From assembly GCA_004151065.3 (NCBI GenBank), contig NWUY0300011545.1, forward strand, positions 53,620 to 78,898: 25,279 nucleotides of DNA. The letters run 5' to 3'. This DNA is from Larix sibirica (Eukaryota; Streptophyta; Pinopsida; Pinales; Pinaceae). The notes beneath the pieces are model-generated. The model had not been told where the DNA came from, made no database searches, and saw only the letters and a list, made by a program, of their open reading frames with translations. Positions 1 to 8,152 of this stretch are shown piece after piece. The first letter of the stretch is position 1. Every line of letters begins with the position of its first letter. The position numbers and the translations under genes were made by a program.

Positions 1-79
1 AAAAAATTTAAATAACGCTTGTTTTTATGTATTTTCATGATTTGCAGGAGGCCTTGTTTTTCTTGTAAATACATCTTTT

Positions 80-520
80 CCGCAATCCTGCAATCCGTAA
101 AGCAGATTGGGGGAATCCTATTTTTTATGAGTTTGAATTTATTTCTTCCGCATTTCTGCAACCTGCAATGGGGATTGCGGAAGTCGGAAAGCGTTTGATC
201 AATACAAATCATATTTTCGGTTTCGCCTTTCCGCATTCCGCAATCTGGATTGCGGAAAGCGGAAGCCAAACTAAAAAATAAAATTGCATCGCTCTTTCCG
301 AACCCGCAAATATATTGCGGATTGTAGATATATAAATTTCTTTCAAATGTTCCCAAATTCCACAATCCCGCAACCCGCAATGCAGATTGCGGGAAGATCA
401 ATTTTTTTCCCAAAATTTCCCCGCTCCGCATTTCCGACCTCGGGTTTGCGAGTTACGGAAATAATGAACTTCCCAACATTGAATTTTCATGTTCGCAATC
501 CCGCAATGCAGATTGCGGGA
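80..520. repeat. Array of short inverted repeats (CCGCAAT...ATTGCGG hairpins)
   Basis: At least five imperfect copies of a small palindrome occur, each with arms related to CCGCAAT / ATTGCGG. The clearest are at 374-393 and 499-520, which share the identical 20-mer CCCGCAATGCAGATTGCGGG (loop GCAG); the second has a perfect 9-bp stem. At 227-267 the arms are longer (about 17-18 bp with few mismatches, loop TG). A weaker copy is at 304-320 and broken copies at 80-117 and 148-188. Copies lie roughly 65-125 bp apart. They precede ORF A and may be part of the 5' LTR or leader of that element; function unknown. Confidence 0.8.
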
Positions 521-886
521 TGTTTAAAAAACAAATTTTCAATAAAGCGCATCCGCAATTCCGCTTTCTATTTTTCCTCGGTTGAATCTTGACCGTTGTT
601 TCGCTTGAGATCTATGGTCCCATTTTAAATTCGCTAATAACATTTTCGTGTTAAATACGCGAAGTGAAATTAATTTTTTTACCATTTTCACGCTGCAAAT
701 TTCACCTTCGGCGGACGAATCTTACTCTAGATTTTACCCTTCTACCAGCTTTGTTTTTCTTCATCAGTTTACAGCTAAGTTTCCCTGCTTTATGCCAATC
801 ATTTGCTTAACAATTGGGAATTGACTTCGGTTTTAATTGAAATTACTTTTCCTTATTTTTATCAGAAAAATCCATTTTTTTCAACC
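521..886 (+). other. Leader upstream of ORF A, no gene seen
   Basis: No convincing frame is present. The stretch is unusually CpG-containing for this window (TTCG, CGCG and GGCGG words around 590-720) and becomes T-rich before the ATG at 887. It probably belongs to the 5' untranslated or LTR part of the element carrying ORF A. The element's own 5' LTR end and primer binding site were not found, so they may lie before base 1 or be lost. Confidence 0.4.
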
Positions 887-3682
887 ATGTCGAAGAATAC
901 TAGATCCAAAACAACCATGAAATTGAAAAACAAAGACCTCAACAATGGAATCTTCTACGACACTGACATAAGGGTTTCTGAAACATATTGCCTAGGTTGG
1001 TCACAGATTTATGCCATATTTGACAATGACGACTTCTATGAGATTCAACATGACCAATTGGCTTATGTAAACATCAGTAAATCCCAAATTCATGCTATTG
1101 CAGACAGGCCATCCTTGATGCCCTACACTGATCCAGTAGAATGGATTATTGACCATGCCAACCCTCATGACCATTCTTTTAATGACCTAAACCAAAATCT
1201 ATTAGCTTCTTTCCGACTTGAGTCTTTTCCAGGGTTTATGTACTTAGCAGTCCTCAAGAGCTACTTACCAAAGAATTCCTAGAGTCTTCTGCAACCCGGT
1301 TCAATTTCGATGAAATGATTAGGTCTTGGATGGAAAACCCTACTGTTTTTGTTCCCAAAGTTGATAGGATGTATCCTATTACCTGGTTTAGGGAACCCTT
1401 TTCCTTGTTGGCAGCCATGTTATATAGGTTGTATGGGATACCAAATTGTACAGTTTTCAAAGTAGAGTGGGCACCTATAGCACATCATGTTCTCACCACT
1501 GGTCAATCCTTCAATTGGGAACATATTTTGTAAGTTGTCTTGAAGGAAGCCATTGAGAAGTATAAGAATACTTCTGCCTCCAAGAAGCCAAGATTCTTCC
1601 TTTCTGGTTATGTTATGGATGTATTCTATTCAGCTTTCCATTTTCCTACCATGGGATGGAATTGGACCAAGGAAGGACCTCCTGTTCACATTTATTGTTC
1701 AACATTATGGGAGGATAACTTTGTACCCTTAATCTATGATATTTGTGATCATTTTTTGGGTTCCATTTATCACAAGATCTTCAAGGAGGATGCCCCCACC
1801 TTTTTTGCAAAAGCTAAGGCATTGATTTCCACCATGGGAGACTAGTATGTTGGAGAATATTTCTCCTACATCAGAATTTGGGGCAACAACACAGTTAATC
1901 TATTACCCAGGATTGTACCTAACAGAATGGTAATTGAAGAAATATCATTCCAGACTGTTATTAATGGTGTGTTTCCTTGGTTCATTGGGGCTAAGAGGAA
2001 AGGTTGGCCTAAGTTCCCTCTTGCTCTTGGACCCTTAGTTATCCAGAAATCCACCCATGCCACTTTGCTTGGGAAGAGAATCACAACCCTAAATCTTGGG
2101 GAGGCCCACAAAAGGATGCATGATCCTAAGTCTTTCTTGGCTAATCACTTCACAAAGGAACACATCAAGAGTACTTATGTGCATCAGTATGAGCCTAATG
2201 ATTCCATCTATGAAGGTGTGAATTCATTCCAATATGTATTGAATAGAGCCACTTCTTAGGAGGAGAAAGGTTTCATTCACCAGTACCAACAAGAACTCAA
2301 GGTAAAAGTGTTACAGGACAAAAAACTTAAGTTGTCAAATGATAAAAGAGCTCATAAGGAAATAATAGAGAAAGAAGCACATTAAAATCAGGTTACAACT
2401 CCTTTGATTCTAACTTATAAATGAGAAGATAAAGGAAAATATCCAGTGGAGGATCCTCAATAGCCTAAATCCCTAGTTAATCTTAATGCCTTGATCAATT
2501 CAACTAAAGAAATGAAGAAGAGCTTGGCATTAATGAGCTCTGCAATTGAAACAAAAACCACTACTTCAACTCCTCCAGTCAAGAAGCAGAAAACTGAAGT
2601 GTTAGTAACACAGGATGCATTGATGCATAGTGATGACAATGATTGGAAGATGAGTTGCCTCTCACCAAATTTCCTGTTCCAGTCATTATTTCTACTAGTC
2701 TAGAAGTTACCACTTTGGTCACCCCTGTTCTCTTTGATCCGTTTAAATACCCAATGATAGAGGATTCTTTTCTTGACATCCACCTTCCAGAAATCAACAT
2801 CACTTATTCTGTAACATATTCTCCACCTCTTGCCATCCCTACTAGTTTTCCATCTCTACCATCATAAAAAATTGCAGTTCCTCCAACTTCTCCATCTGAT
2901 CAACTTGTGCCCCCTATGGAGACTTCACTCAAATCAGTTGAAATGCAAGTTTCTTCTGCACCTTCAGATCCTGTCACTTCACCCACAATCCCTATTTCTT
3001 TACCTTCAGTCTCCACTACTGTAATAACCTCCACTTCCATACCCTAGATAAGTATGCCCATCCGTACACCTTCTACTTCTCAACCTATATCTCTAGTTAC
3101 AGTTTCAGGAGTGTCTTCATCCCTTGTTGAAGAAATTGCAGATTTTAGAGAAGATGCAGTGGTATCACTTGGAGAATATTTTTGAGTAAGTCAGAGAAGG
3201 TAGTTGTGAAGAAAGGTTCCAAAAGAGCAAGGGAAGGGACATTGGTACAGGGCTATGTACCTAATCAGATTATTTGTAAGAGAGCTTCCATAGATGTCAA
3301 ACATGAAGCATTATAAACAACTGTTGCTATGGGAGCCTTTGCTGGTGCCAACTATGATTCGGTTGCTTCACTCAATAGAGAAATTGAGGAGAAGGAAAAG
3401 GAATTACAAGACCTCAAGCAGAAACAGATTCAATTGGATGAACAACATCAATCTCAGTTGTAGGGATTGAATGATAATTATGAAGATCAAATCCAGGAAA
3501 TGCAATCCCAGAATGAAGCTCTCAAACAACAACTTCTAGAAGCACAAGGGTAGAATGCACAAAATGCTGATAAATTGGCAGCTCTTGAGCAACATTTGAA
3601 AGCAACACAATCCATTTCTGCTGCTTCTTCCTTTTCGAAGTTTTCTGATGTAGGATCATTAGTATTCCAATTCAAATCGTAA
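887..3682 (+). pseudogene. ORF A: decayed long ORF of a non-autonomous LTR element, C-terminal coiled coil
   Basis: One long reading path of about 930 codons with three frame changes (near 1222-1282, 2640-2700 and 3180) and about eleven premature stops (1531, 1843, 2257, 2383, 2422, 2461, 2865, 3045, 3314, 3461, 3551). I start it at ATG 887 (context caaccATGtc, protein MSKNTRSK...) because the in-frame sequence before it reads like untranslated T-rich DNA. The N-terminal two thirds (to about 2260) looks globular and rich in aromatic residues (for example FREPFSLLAAMLYRLYG, 1390-1440). Then comes a lysine-rich part, a Pro/Ser/Thr-rich linker (about 2700-3120), a basic patch (KKGSKRARE, 3209-3235) and a Gln/Glu-rich coiled coil (about 3360-3610). 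The frame runs to just before the polypurine tract. I do not recognise the protein; it has no zinc knuckle, protease or RT motif. A gag-like role is only a guess. Confidence 0.6.
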
Positions 3683-3714
3683 ATGCTTGTCAGACCTTTA
3701 AGTCTAGACATCAG

Positions 3715-3730
3715 CCCAAAGAGGGTCCAT
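3715..3730 (+). promoter_or_regulatory. Polypurine tract of element A
   Basis: CCCAAAGAGGGTCC followed by ATTGTAAAAG. Plus-strand priming tracts of many plant LTR elements have the form CCCAAAGGGGGAGA just before the LTR, and the equivalent position at 8138-8152 reads CCCAAGGAGGG then ATTGTAAAAG. This fixes the probable LTR start at TG 3731. The match of this LTR to the second one extends about 85 bp further upstream to TGATGTAGG (3646), so a start there is the alternative. Confidence 0.55.
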
Positions 3731-5502
3731 TGTAAAAGAAATTGTAAATCTTTTGTGAAAGTGTCTAGTTAGATTTGGGATGGAAGATTCCAACTAGATA
3801 GGTGTCTATGTGTTAAATAGATCATGTAAAGGTGTCAACAATTAGTGGCATCAGTTGAAGTTGGTTCAAGAGAATTAGGAGCGTTTCATTAAGAAAGATT
3901 GAGGGTGAATTCTATTATTAGAACTAGTAGCTGAAATATAGGAGTTGGGTACAAGTTTTAGGAGTTTTGTTAAAAGAAGTAGAAAAAGCTCTATTTTTAG
4001 GAGGAAAATCAGGCGTCTCAGGAGAGGATGGGAGAGTTCTAGGACATGCCTGTACAGTTCCAATATTGAATGAAAAGAAGGCAGATTCACAATACTGTGT
4101 GTGATTGGTTTATTTTGCAATCTGTGTATGTAATATGATGGAAACAAATTGATGAATATGGTTTAAGCTATGCAATTGGTAACTGTTATATTTATCTTGA
4201 TGAGTGAATAGAGTCCTTCTCGGTGTGAACGTAGGGCTTGCAGGTTTTCAGCACCTGTATGAGCCTGATACTATGGCTAGAACTGGGTAGAATCATTGTA
4301 CATGATTCAAGTCTACATTGAGTTTGGATAGGACCTTTAAAAGGTTCCATTTTCTGAGAAGTACAGAGAAATGGTATTTGTTATCTGACTGGCGATATCA
4401 GTGTTGGAGGTCGATTGAGAAAACCAAAGAAAGGCCCTACACACAAGTCAGACTGGTGGCAGATCAAAGGTTATTGGGTTGTGGTTAGTTAGAGCATGAC
4501 TGCCATGAACAAGCCAGCCTCGGGAGGAGACTCCGGAAGCCAGAGTACTAGTGCACGTTTGATGTATGTGTAAAGTAGCATGGAGTTAATTGGAAGATAA
4601 TGGGGGCGAGGGTGATAGTCACTTTATGGAGGTGAAAGAGCAAGTCAAAGATTGCAACCCGTGTATGAGGACTCTGTATAGTGAAATGGCATAAATAGTA
4701 GATCGATTGCACAAAGGAAATAGGGGAACAAATTGTTGACAGAAGATGAACGGTTTCTGTGTGTTCTTGAATTAATCAAACGGTGGAGAGTGGATGAGAA
4801 TTGGTCAATAGATAATTTGAGGGTCAAAGGGGAATACAAAGAACGTATTTCTGAGTTAATAGAGTGGCAAGACGGAGTATAAGTGTTACACGCAGGTCAC
4901 CTGTGTGTCTTCAGCGACACTAGGTCGATGCCAAAGAATGGTATGATTTGATGATAGAGGGAAGGAGAAACACAGGGTTAAACGGTGCATGAGGGGTTTT
5001 AATGTGCAAATGGTAATTAGTTAAGAGCCTTTTGTCATTGTGTTGGCACTTGATTACAGCGTGTGGTTCTGTGCGTCAAGAAGAGGAACATTTTGTGGGG
5101 TGCTGAACACTCTTCCATATTGTTAGAACGAGTGCATAAGCCCCGATTTTTGTGAGTGGTCACATGTTTTGTTGATAAGTTGGGAAATCCCTTGTGTGTG
5201 AACCTGACGATCCCTAAGTCAATAGAGTATGCACATGTAAAGTGAAGTGTGTAGGTAAGATGCATTTCATTTTATGAAACGAATGGGTAACAGCCTTAGT
5301 GACATGAATGGGACAGACTTTAAGTCTAAGAAGGAGAGGTCCTATGTATGTTATATTAAAGAAAGTAAGAAGGAGAGCCTAGAAGTGGTTTTATAAGGAT
5401 TTAATAAGTTTTAAACTAGTCTAGTGTGTTTTGAGACAAGAGCATACTAGGAAGTTGATTGGTCCTGGGGTTTGGGCAGGCATAGACCTGGAGCTGCCAT
5501 CA
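3731..5502 (+). repeat. LTR 1, shared between elements A and B
   Basis: It begins TGTAAAAG after a polypurine tract and ends ...GCCATCA two bases before a primer binding site. It is homologous in order to 8153-9774: matching starts (TGTAAAAGAAATTG / TGTAAAAGACATTG), a middle block (AAACGGTGGAGAG near 4779 / GAACGGTGGAGAC near 9184) and matching ends (GAGCTGCCATCAAT / AACCCTGCTATCAAT). Identity is low, clearly below that of a fresh LTR pair. A possible TATA-like word (TTTTATAAGG) lies near 5390. No coding frame inside looks real. Confidence 0.7.
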
Positions 5503-5504
5503 AT

Positions 5505-5516
5505 TGGTATCAGAGC
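5505..5516 (+). promoter_or_regulatory. Primer binding site (tRNA-iMet type)
   Basis: TGGTATCAGAGC is the well-known plant LTR-element primer site complementary to the 3' end of initiator methionine tRNA. It lies two bases after the LTR end CA at 5502, the normal spacing. It marks LTR 1 as the 5' LTR of the downstream unit B. Confidence 0.9.
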
Positions 5517-5730
5517 GAGAGAAGAGACAGTTGTGTTCTCAAAGTGCAGGTGAGTTGTGAGTGTGAATCCTAGAAGGAGCATAGAGGAGTGCTCAAGAAG
5601 GTTCTAGATGGAGAACCAATGCTTGCCAAAGGACTAAGTACGGAGAAGGCTTGGTGAGGTAAGCTATAGCAGGTAGAACTGTTACTGCAGAGGCTATTGC
5701 AGCTCATAAAGAGTGAGAAACTCAAAGAAG
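5517..5730 (+). other. 5' leader of element B
   Basis: Purine-rich untranslated sequence between the primer binding site and ORF B. A TAA at 5707-5709 closes the ORF B frame upstream. Several short AUGs are present but none opens a sizeable frame. Confidence 0.6.
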
Positions 5731-7746
5731 ATGACTAATGAAAGTTATAGAAGAGGCTCAGGAGGCAGCCACAAATTGAAGAAGGAAAATGCCAAAGCCA
5801 ATGGCAGATGGAGGCAGATGAGTGATGAAGAATATGAGAGGGAGAAGGCTGAGATAGAAGTCCATCTAGGAGTATTGATGGAGCTGTTACAAAAGGATAA
5901 GGAAGACCAGAGATATGGTTTCCTTATGAAGAGACAGTTAAGATGGCATAAGTTACAAAAGAAGATGAAGGAGGAAGAAGATAGACAGAAACTTAAATCT
6001 GTTTTGAAGGAAAATGGGACGGCTGGGTCTCATGTAAGTACTCATACACAGTTAAGAGAAAATGGTTCTTTTCAGCATGCAGCAAAAGCTGAAAGAAAAG
6101 AGAGCTTGGCTTATAATGATAGCCAAGAACATAAAGAAGTAGAGGAAGATAGTAAGCATTCAAATTCCATACTCAAGGAGGCTGAAAAGAAGAGCATCAA
6201 AGGCTTTCTGAGCCCTGAAAAAGACTTGGGACAGCTAGAAGAGTTGATGACTGAATCATCAAATGAGACCATCAGGTCTTGTGGTTTTGAAGCTGACAAG
6301 TTGTGTGTGATTGCAGGTATTGCAGGAGACAGACCATCTTTTGGAACTGTTTTGTATGAGGCTGAAAGTGGTCTGGAAGGTATGATGAAGAATGTCTTTC
6401 TGAAGAAGACAAGATTGAACTATTGCAGCAAGAAGGAGTTCATAAAATCCTTACTTAATGAAGGAAGTATCTTCAATGGAGATGAGACAGTTATATCTCG
6501 TATGAGGGACCCTGTTATTGATAAGGACAAAGAGGAATTAGCCTATCTGAATGGCCAAGAGAAGATTGTTGGACAGACATTTAGGGTTGTCATGGAGGGA
6601 GAGGATCAAAATTCTATTCTAATGAAGGATGCTGAAATTGTGTCACAGAATGATTGGCTTGGTGACAAAGAAGAAGAAAACAATGAGGGTAAAGGTGAGG
6701 TATATATGTCTCAAGCTAAAGGAGAATCAGTCTTAGTACTGAAGGAGTCTGAAAGTTGCCTGACCAAGCATAAAGATACAATGTTTGAAGAAGTTGAATT
6801 GCAGCATACTGATGATGTGCTTGATATGAGTCAAGTACAAAGTGAATGGTTGGAATACTTGCTGAAAGCATTTGAGCAAAAGGAAGGANAAGGAAGTATC
6901 TTCAATGGAGATGAGACAGTTATATCTCGTATGAGGGACCCTGTTATTGATAAGGACAAAGAGGAATTAGCCTATCTGAATGGCCAAGAGAAGATTGTTG
7001 GACAGACATTTAGGGTTGTCATGGAGGGAGAGGATCAAAATTCTATTCTAATGAAGGATGCTGAAATTGTGTCACAGAATGATTGGCTTGGTGACAAAGA
7101 AGAAGAAAACAATGAGGGTAAAGGTGAGGTATATATGTCTCAAGCTAAAGGAGAATCAGTCTTAGTACTGAAGGAGGCTGAAAGTTGCCTGACCAAGCAT
7201 AAAGATACAATGTTTGAAGAAGTTGAATTGCAGCATACTGATGATGTGCTTGATATGAGTCAAGTACAAAGTGAATGGTTGGAATACTTGCTGAAAGCAT
7301 TTGAGCAAAAGGAAGGAATTGCATACATTAATGGAAGAGTGTCTCAAGCTGCAGAAGCAGATGCTAGTATACATATCTATGATATGATTGCTAGTATACA
7401 AATAACTGTGGGCAAGTACATTGTTGCAATCAGGGAATTGAAAGATAATTTACTTTTTGAAAGTCAACTTGCAGACAGTGAGCAGGAATTGGATATGACA
7501 GAGGGAGATGCTTACAAAAGCATAAAGGAAGCATGGGTGGCAGCAATATCTACAGTAATATCTACAACAATATCTAAGATAGCATTTGAAGCAAGCTTAG
7601 GAGAAAAAGCAGAAATTGAAGCGAGAAGAGCTGAAGAAGACAACCAGCAGGTTCTAGATGAATGGATAAAGTGCAGCAGAGTGCAGTGGCATAGTGAAGA
7701 AGACAAGAGTTGTTTGCAGCAGCAAACTGAATTGAAAAGACCATAG
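5731..7746 (+). CDS. ORF B: charged, helical protein of non-autonomous LTR element
   Basis: Open for 671 codons from ATG 5731 (context aagaagATGa; codons before it, from 5713, begin with GTG and follow a TAA). The first 100 residues are very rich in Lys/Glu/Arg and predicted-looking coiled coil (KLQKKMKEEEDRQK). The middle is acidic, and residues around 550-650 form an Ala/Glu-rich helical stretch with an ISTVISTTISKIA patch. A 143-residue block is present twice with an N between the copies; without it the protein would be about 528 residues. No zinc knuckle, protease, RT or integrase motif is visible and I do not recognise the family. It lies between a primer binding site and a polypurine tract, so it is element cargo or an unusual gag-like protein. 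The stop at 7744 is probably caused by a frameshift, as the next frame continues (see 7749-8066). Confidence 0.7.
   Translation: MTNESYRRGSGGSHKLKKENAKANGRWRQMSDEEYEREKAEIEVHLGVLMELLQKDKEDQRYGFLMKRQLRWHKLQKKMKEEEDRQKLKSVLKENGTAGSHVSTHTQLRENGSFQHAAKAERKESLAYNDSQEHKEVEEDSKHSNSILKEAEKKSIKGFLSPEKDLGQLEELMTESSNETIRSCGFEADKLCVIAGIAGDRPSFGTVLYEAESGLEGMMKNVFLKKTRLNYCSKKEFIKSLLNEGSIFNGDETVISRMRDPVIDKDKEELAYLNGQEKIVGQTFRVVMEGEDQNSILMKDAEIVSQNDWLGDKEEENNEGKGEVYMSQAKGESVLVLKESESCLTKHKDTMFEEVELQHTDDVLDMSQVQSEWLEYLLKAFEQKEGXGSIFNGDETVISRMRDPVIDKDKEELAYLNGQEKIVGQTFRVVMEGEDQNSILMKDAEIVSQNDWLGDKEEENNEGKGEVYMSQAKGESVLVLKEAESCLTKHKDTMFEEVELQHTDDVLDMSQVQSEWLEYLLKAFEQKEGIAYINGRVSQAAEADASIHIYDMIASIQITVGKYIVAIRELKDNLLFESQLADSEQELDMTEGDAYKSIKEAWVAAISTVISTTISKIAFEASLGEKAEIEARRAEEDNQQVLDEWIKCSRVQWHSEEDKSCLQQQTELKRP
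6461..7318 (+). repeat. 429-bp in-frame tandem duplication inside ORF B, N at the seam
   Basis: 6461-6889 and 6890-7318 are the same 429 bp (143 codons). I see one base difference (AAGGAGTCT at about 6742 versus AAGGAGGCT at about 7171, Ser to Ala). The unknown base N at 6889 lies exactly at the junction. Near identity plus an N at the seam suggests two overlapping contigs or haplotypes joined without merging, but a true recent duplication is not excluded. Confidence 0.95.
6889..6889. other. Unknown base N at assembly join
   Basis: A single N at the seam of the 429-bp duplication in ORF B. A lone N is how some short-read assemblers mark a join without a consensus overlap. Confidence 0.9.
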
Positions 7747-7748
7747 GT

Positions 7749-8066
7749 GAACTATGGGAACAAATGCAGATAGATTGGAAAGTGAAGAACAGTGAAAGTG
7801 AAGGTAGTGGATCTCTACAATGTAAAGTATGGGAGCCTGGAAGATTGCAGCTGAGGAATAGCGAAGGCAATGCATCTTATGGATAGCAGCAAATTCAAAT
7901 TTGGGATCCAGGAAAGTTGAAGACTAAAGGTACATGATCAGGTGATCATGTCTTCTTTCTACCTTGGGAGTNAAAGTGTGGAAGCCTGGAATATTGGAGC
8001 TGGAGGAAAGATGAAGATTGAAGGCTCATGATCATGAGATCATGTTCTTCTTCCTACCTTGGGAGT
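7749..8066 (+). pseudogene. Decayed C-terminal extension of ORF B with two diverged repeat units
   Basis: After the ORF B stop, another frame reads on (ELWEQMQIDWKV...). It then has repeated W-x-P-G motifs: KVWEPGRLQL near 7824, QIWDPGKLK near 7900 and KVWKPGILEL near 7973. Two units (7824-7971 and 7973-8066) both end in CTACCTTGGGAGT and both carry a GATCATG palindrome. Stops TAG (about 7881) and TGA (about 7935) break it, and an N sits at 7972 between the units. It reads on into the conserved SDVGALV segment at 8067. This is probably the original end of ORF B after one frameshift. Confidence 0.5.
7972..7972. other. Unknown base N at assembly join
   Basis: A single N between two diverged repeat units (7824-7971 and 7973-8066), so the number of units here is uncertain. 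Confidence 0.9.
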
Positions 8067-8137
8067 CTGATGTAGGAGCATTAGTCTCCAAACAAAACCA
8101 TGAATGTTTAGACATATTTGTATATCTCAACCTCATC

Positions 8138-8152
8138 CCAAGGAGGGTTTAT
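8138..8152 (+). promoter_or_regulatory. Polypurine tract of element B
   Basis: CCCAAGGAGGGTTT followed by ATTGTAAAAG at 8151, matching the tract before LTR 1 at 3715-3730. It sets the likely LTR 2 start at TG 8153. Confidence 0.55.

Noticed and set aside
80-520. CRISPR array
   Set aside because: The repeats are degenerate palindromes with uneven spacing, and all surroundings are plant retroelement DNA.
3646-3730. LTR 1 starting at TGATGTAGG (and LTR 2 at 8068)
   Set aside because: Homology does extend that far, but it is coding (SDVG-LV) and ends in a purine tract followed by TG, so 3731 and 8153 are better starts; kept as an alternative.
5035-5265. 76-codon minus-strand frame in LTR 1
   Set aside because: Lies inside an LTR, is not conserved in LTR 2, and has no motif.
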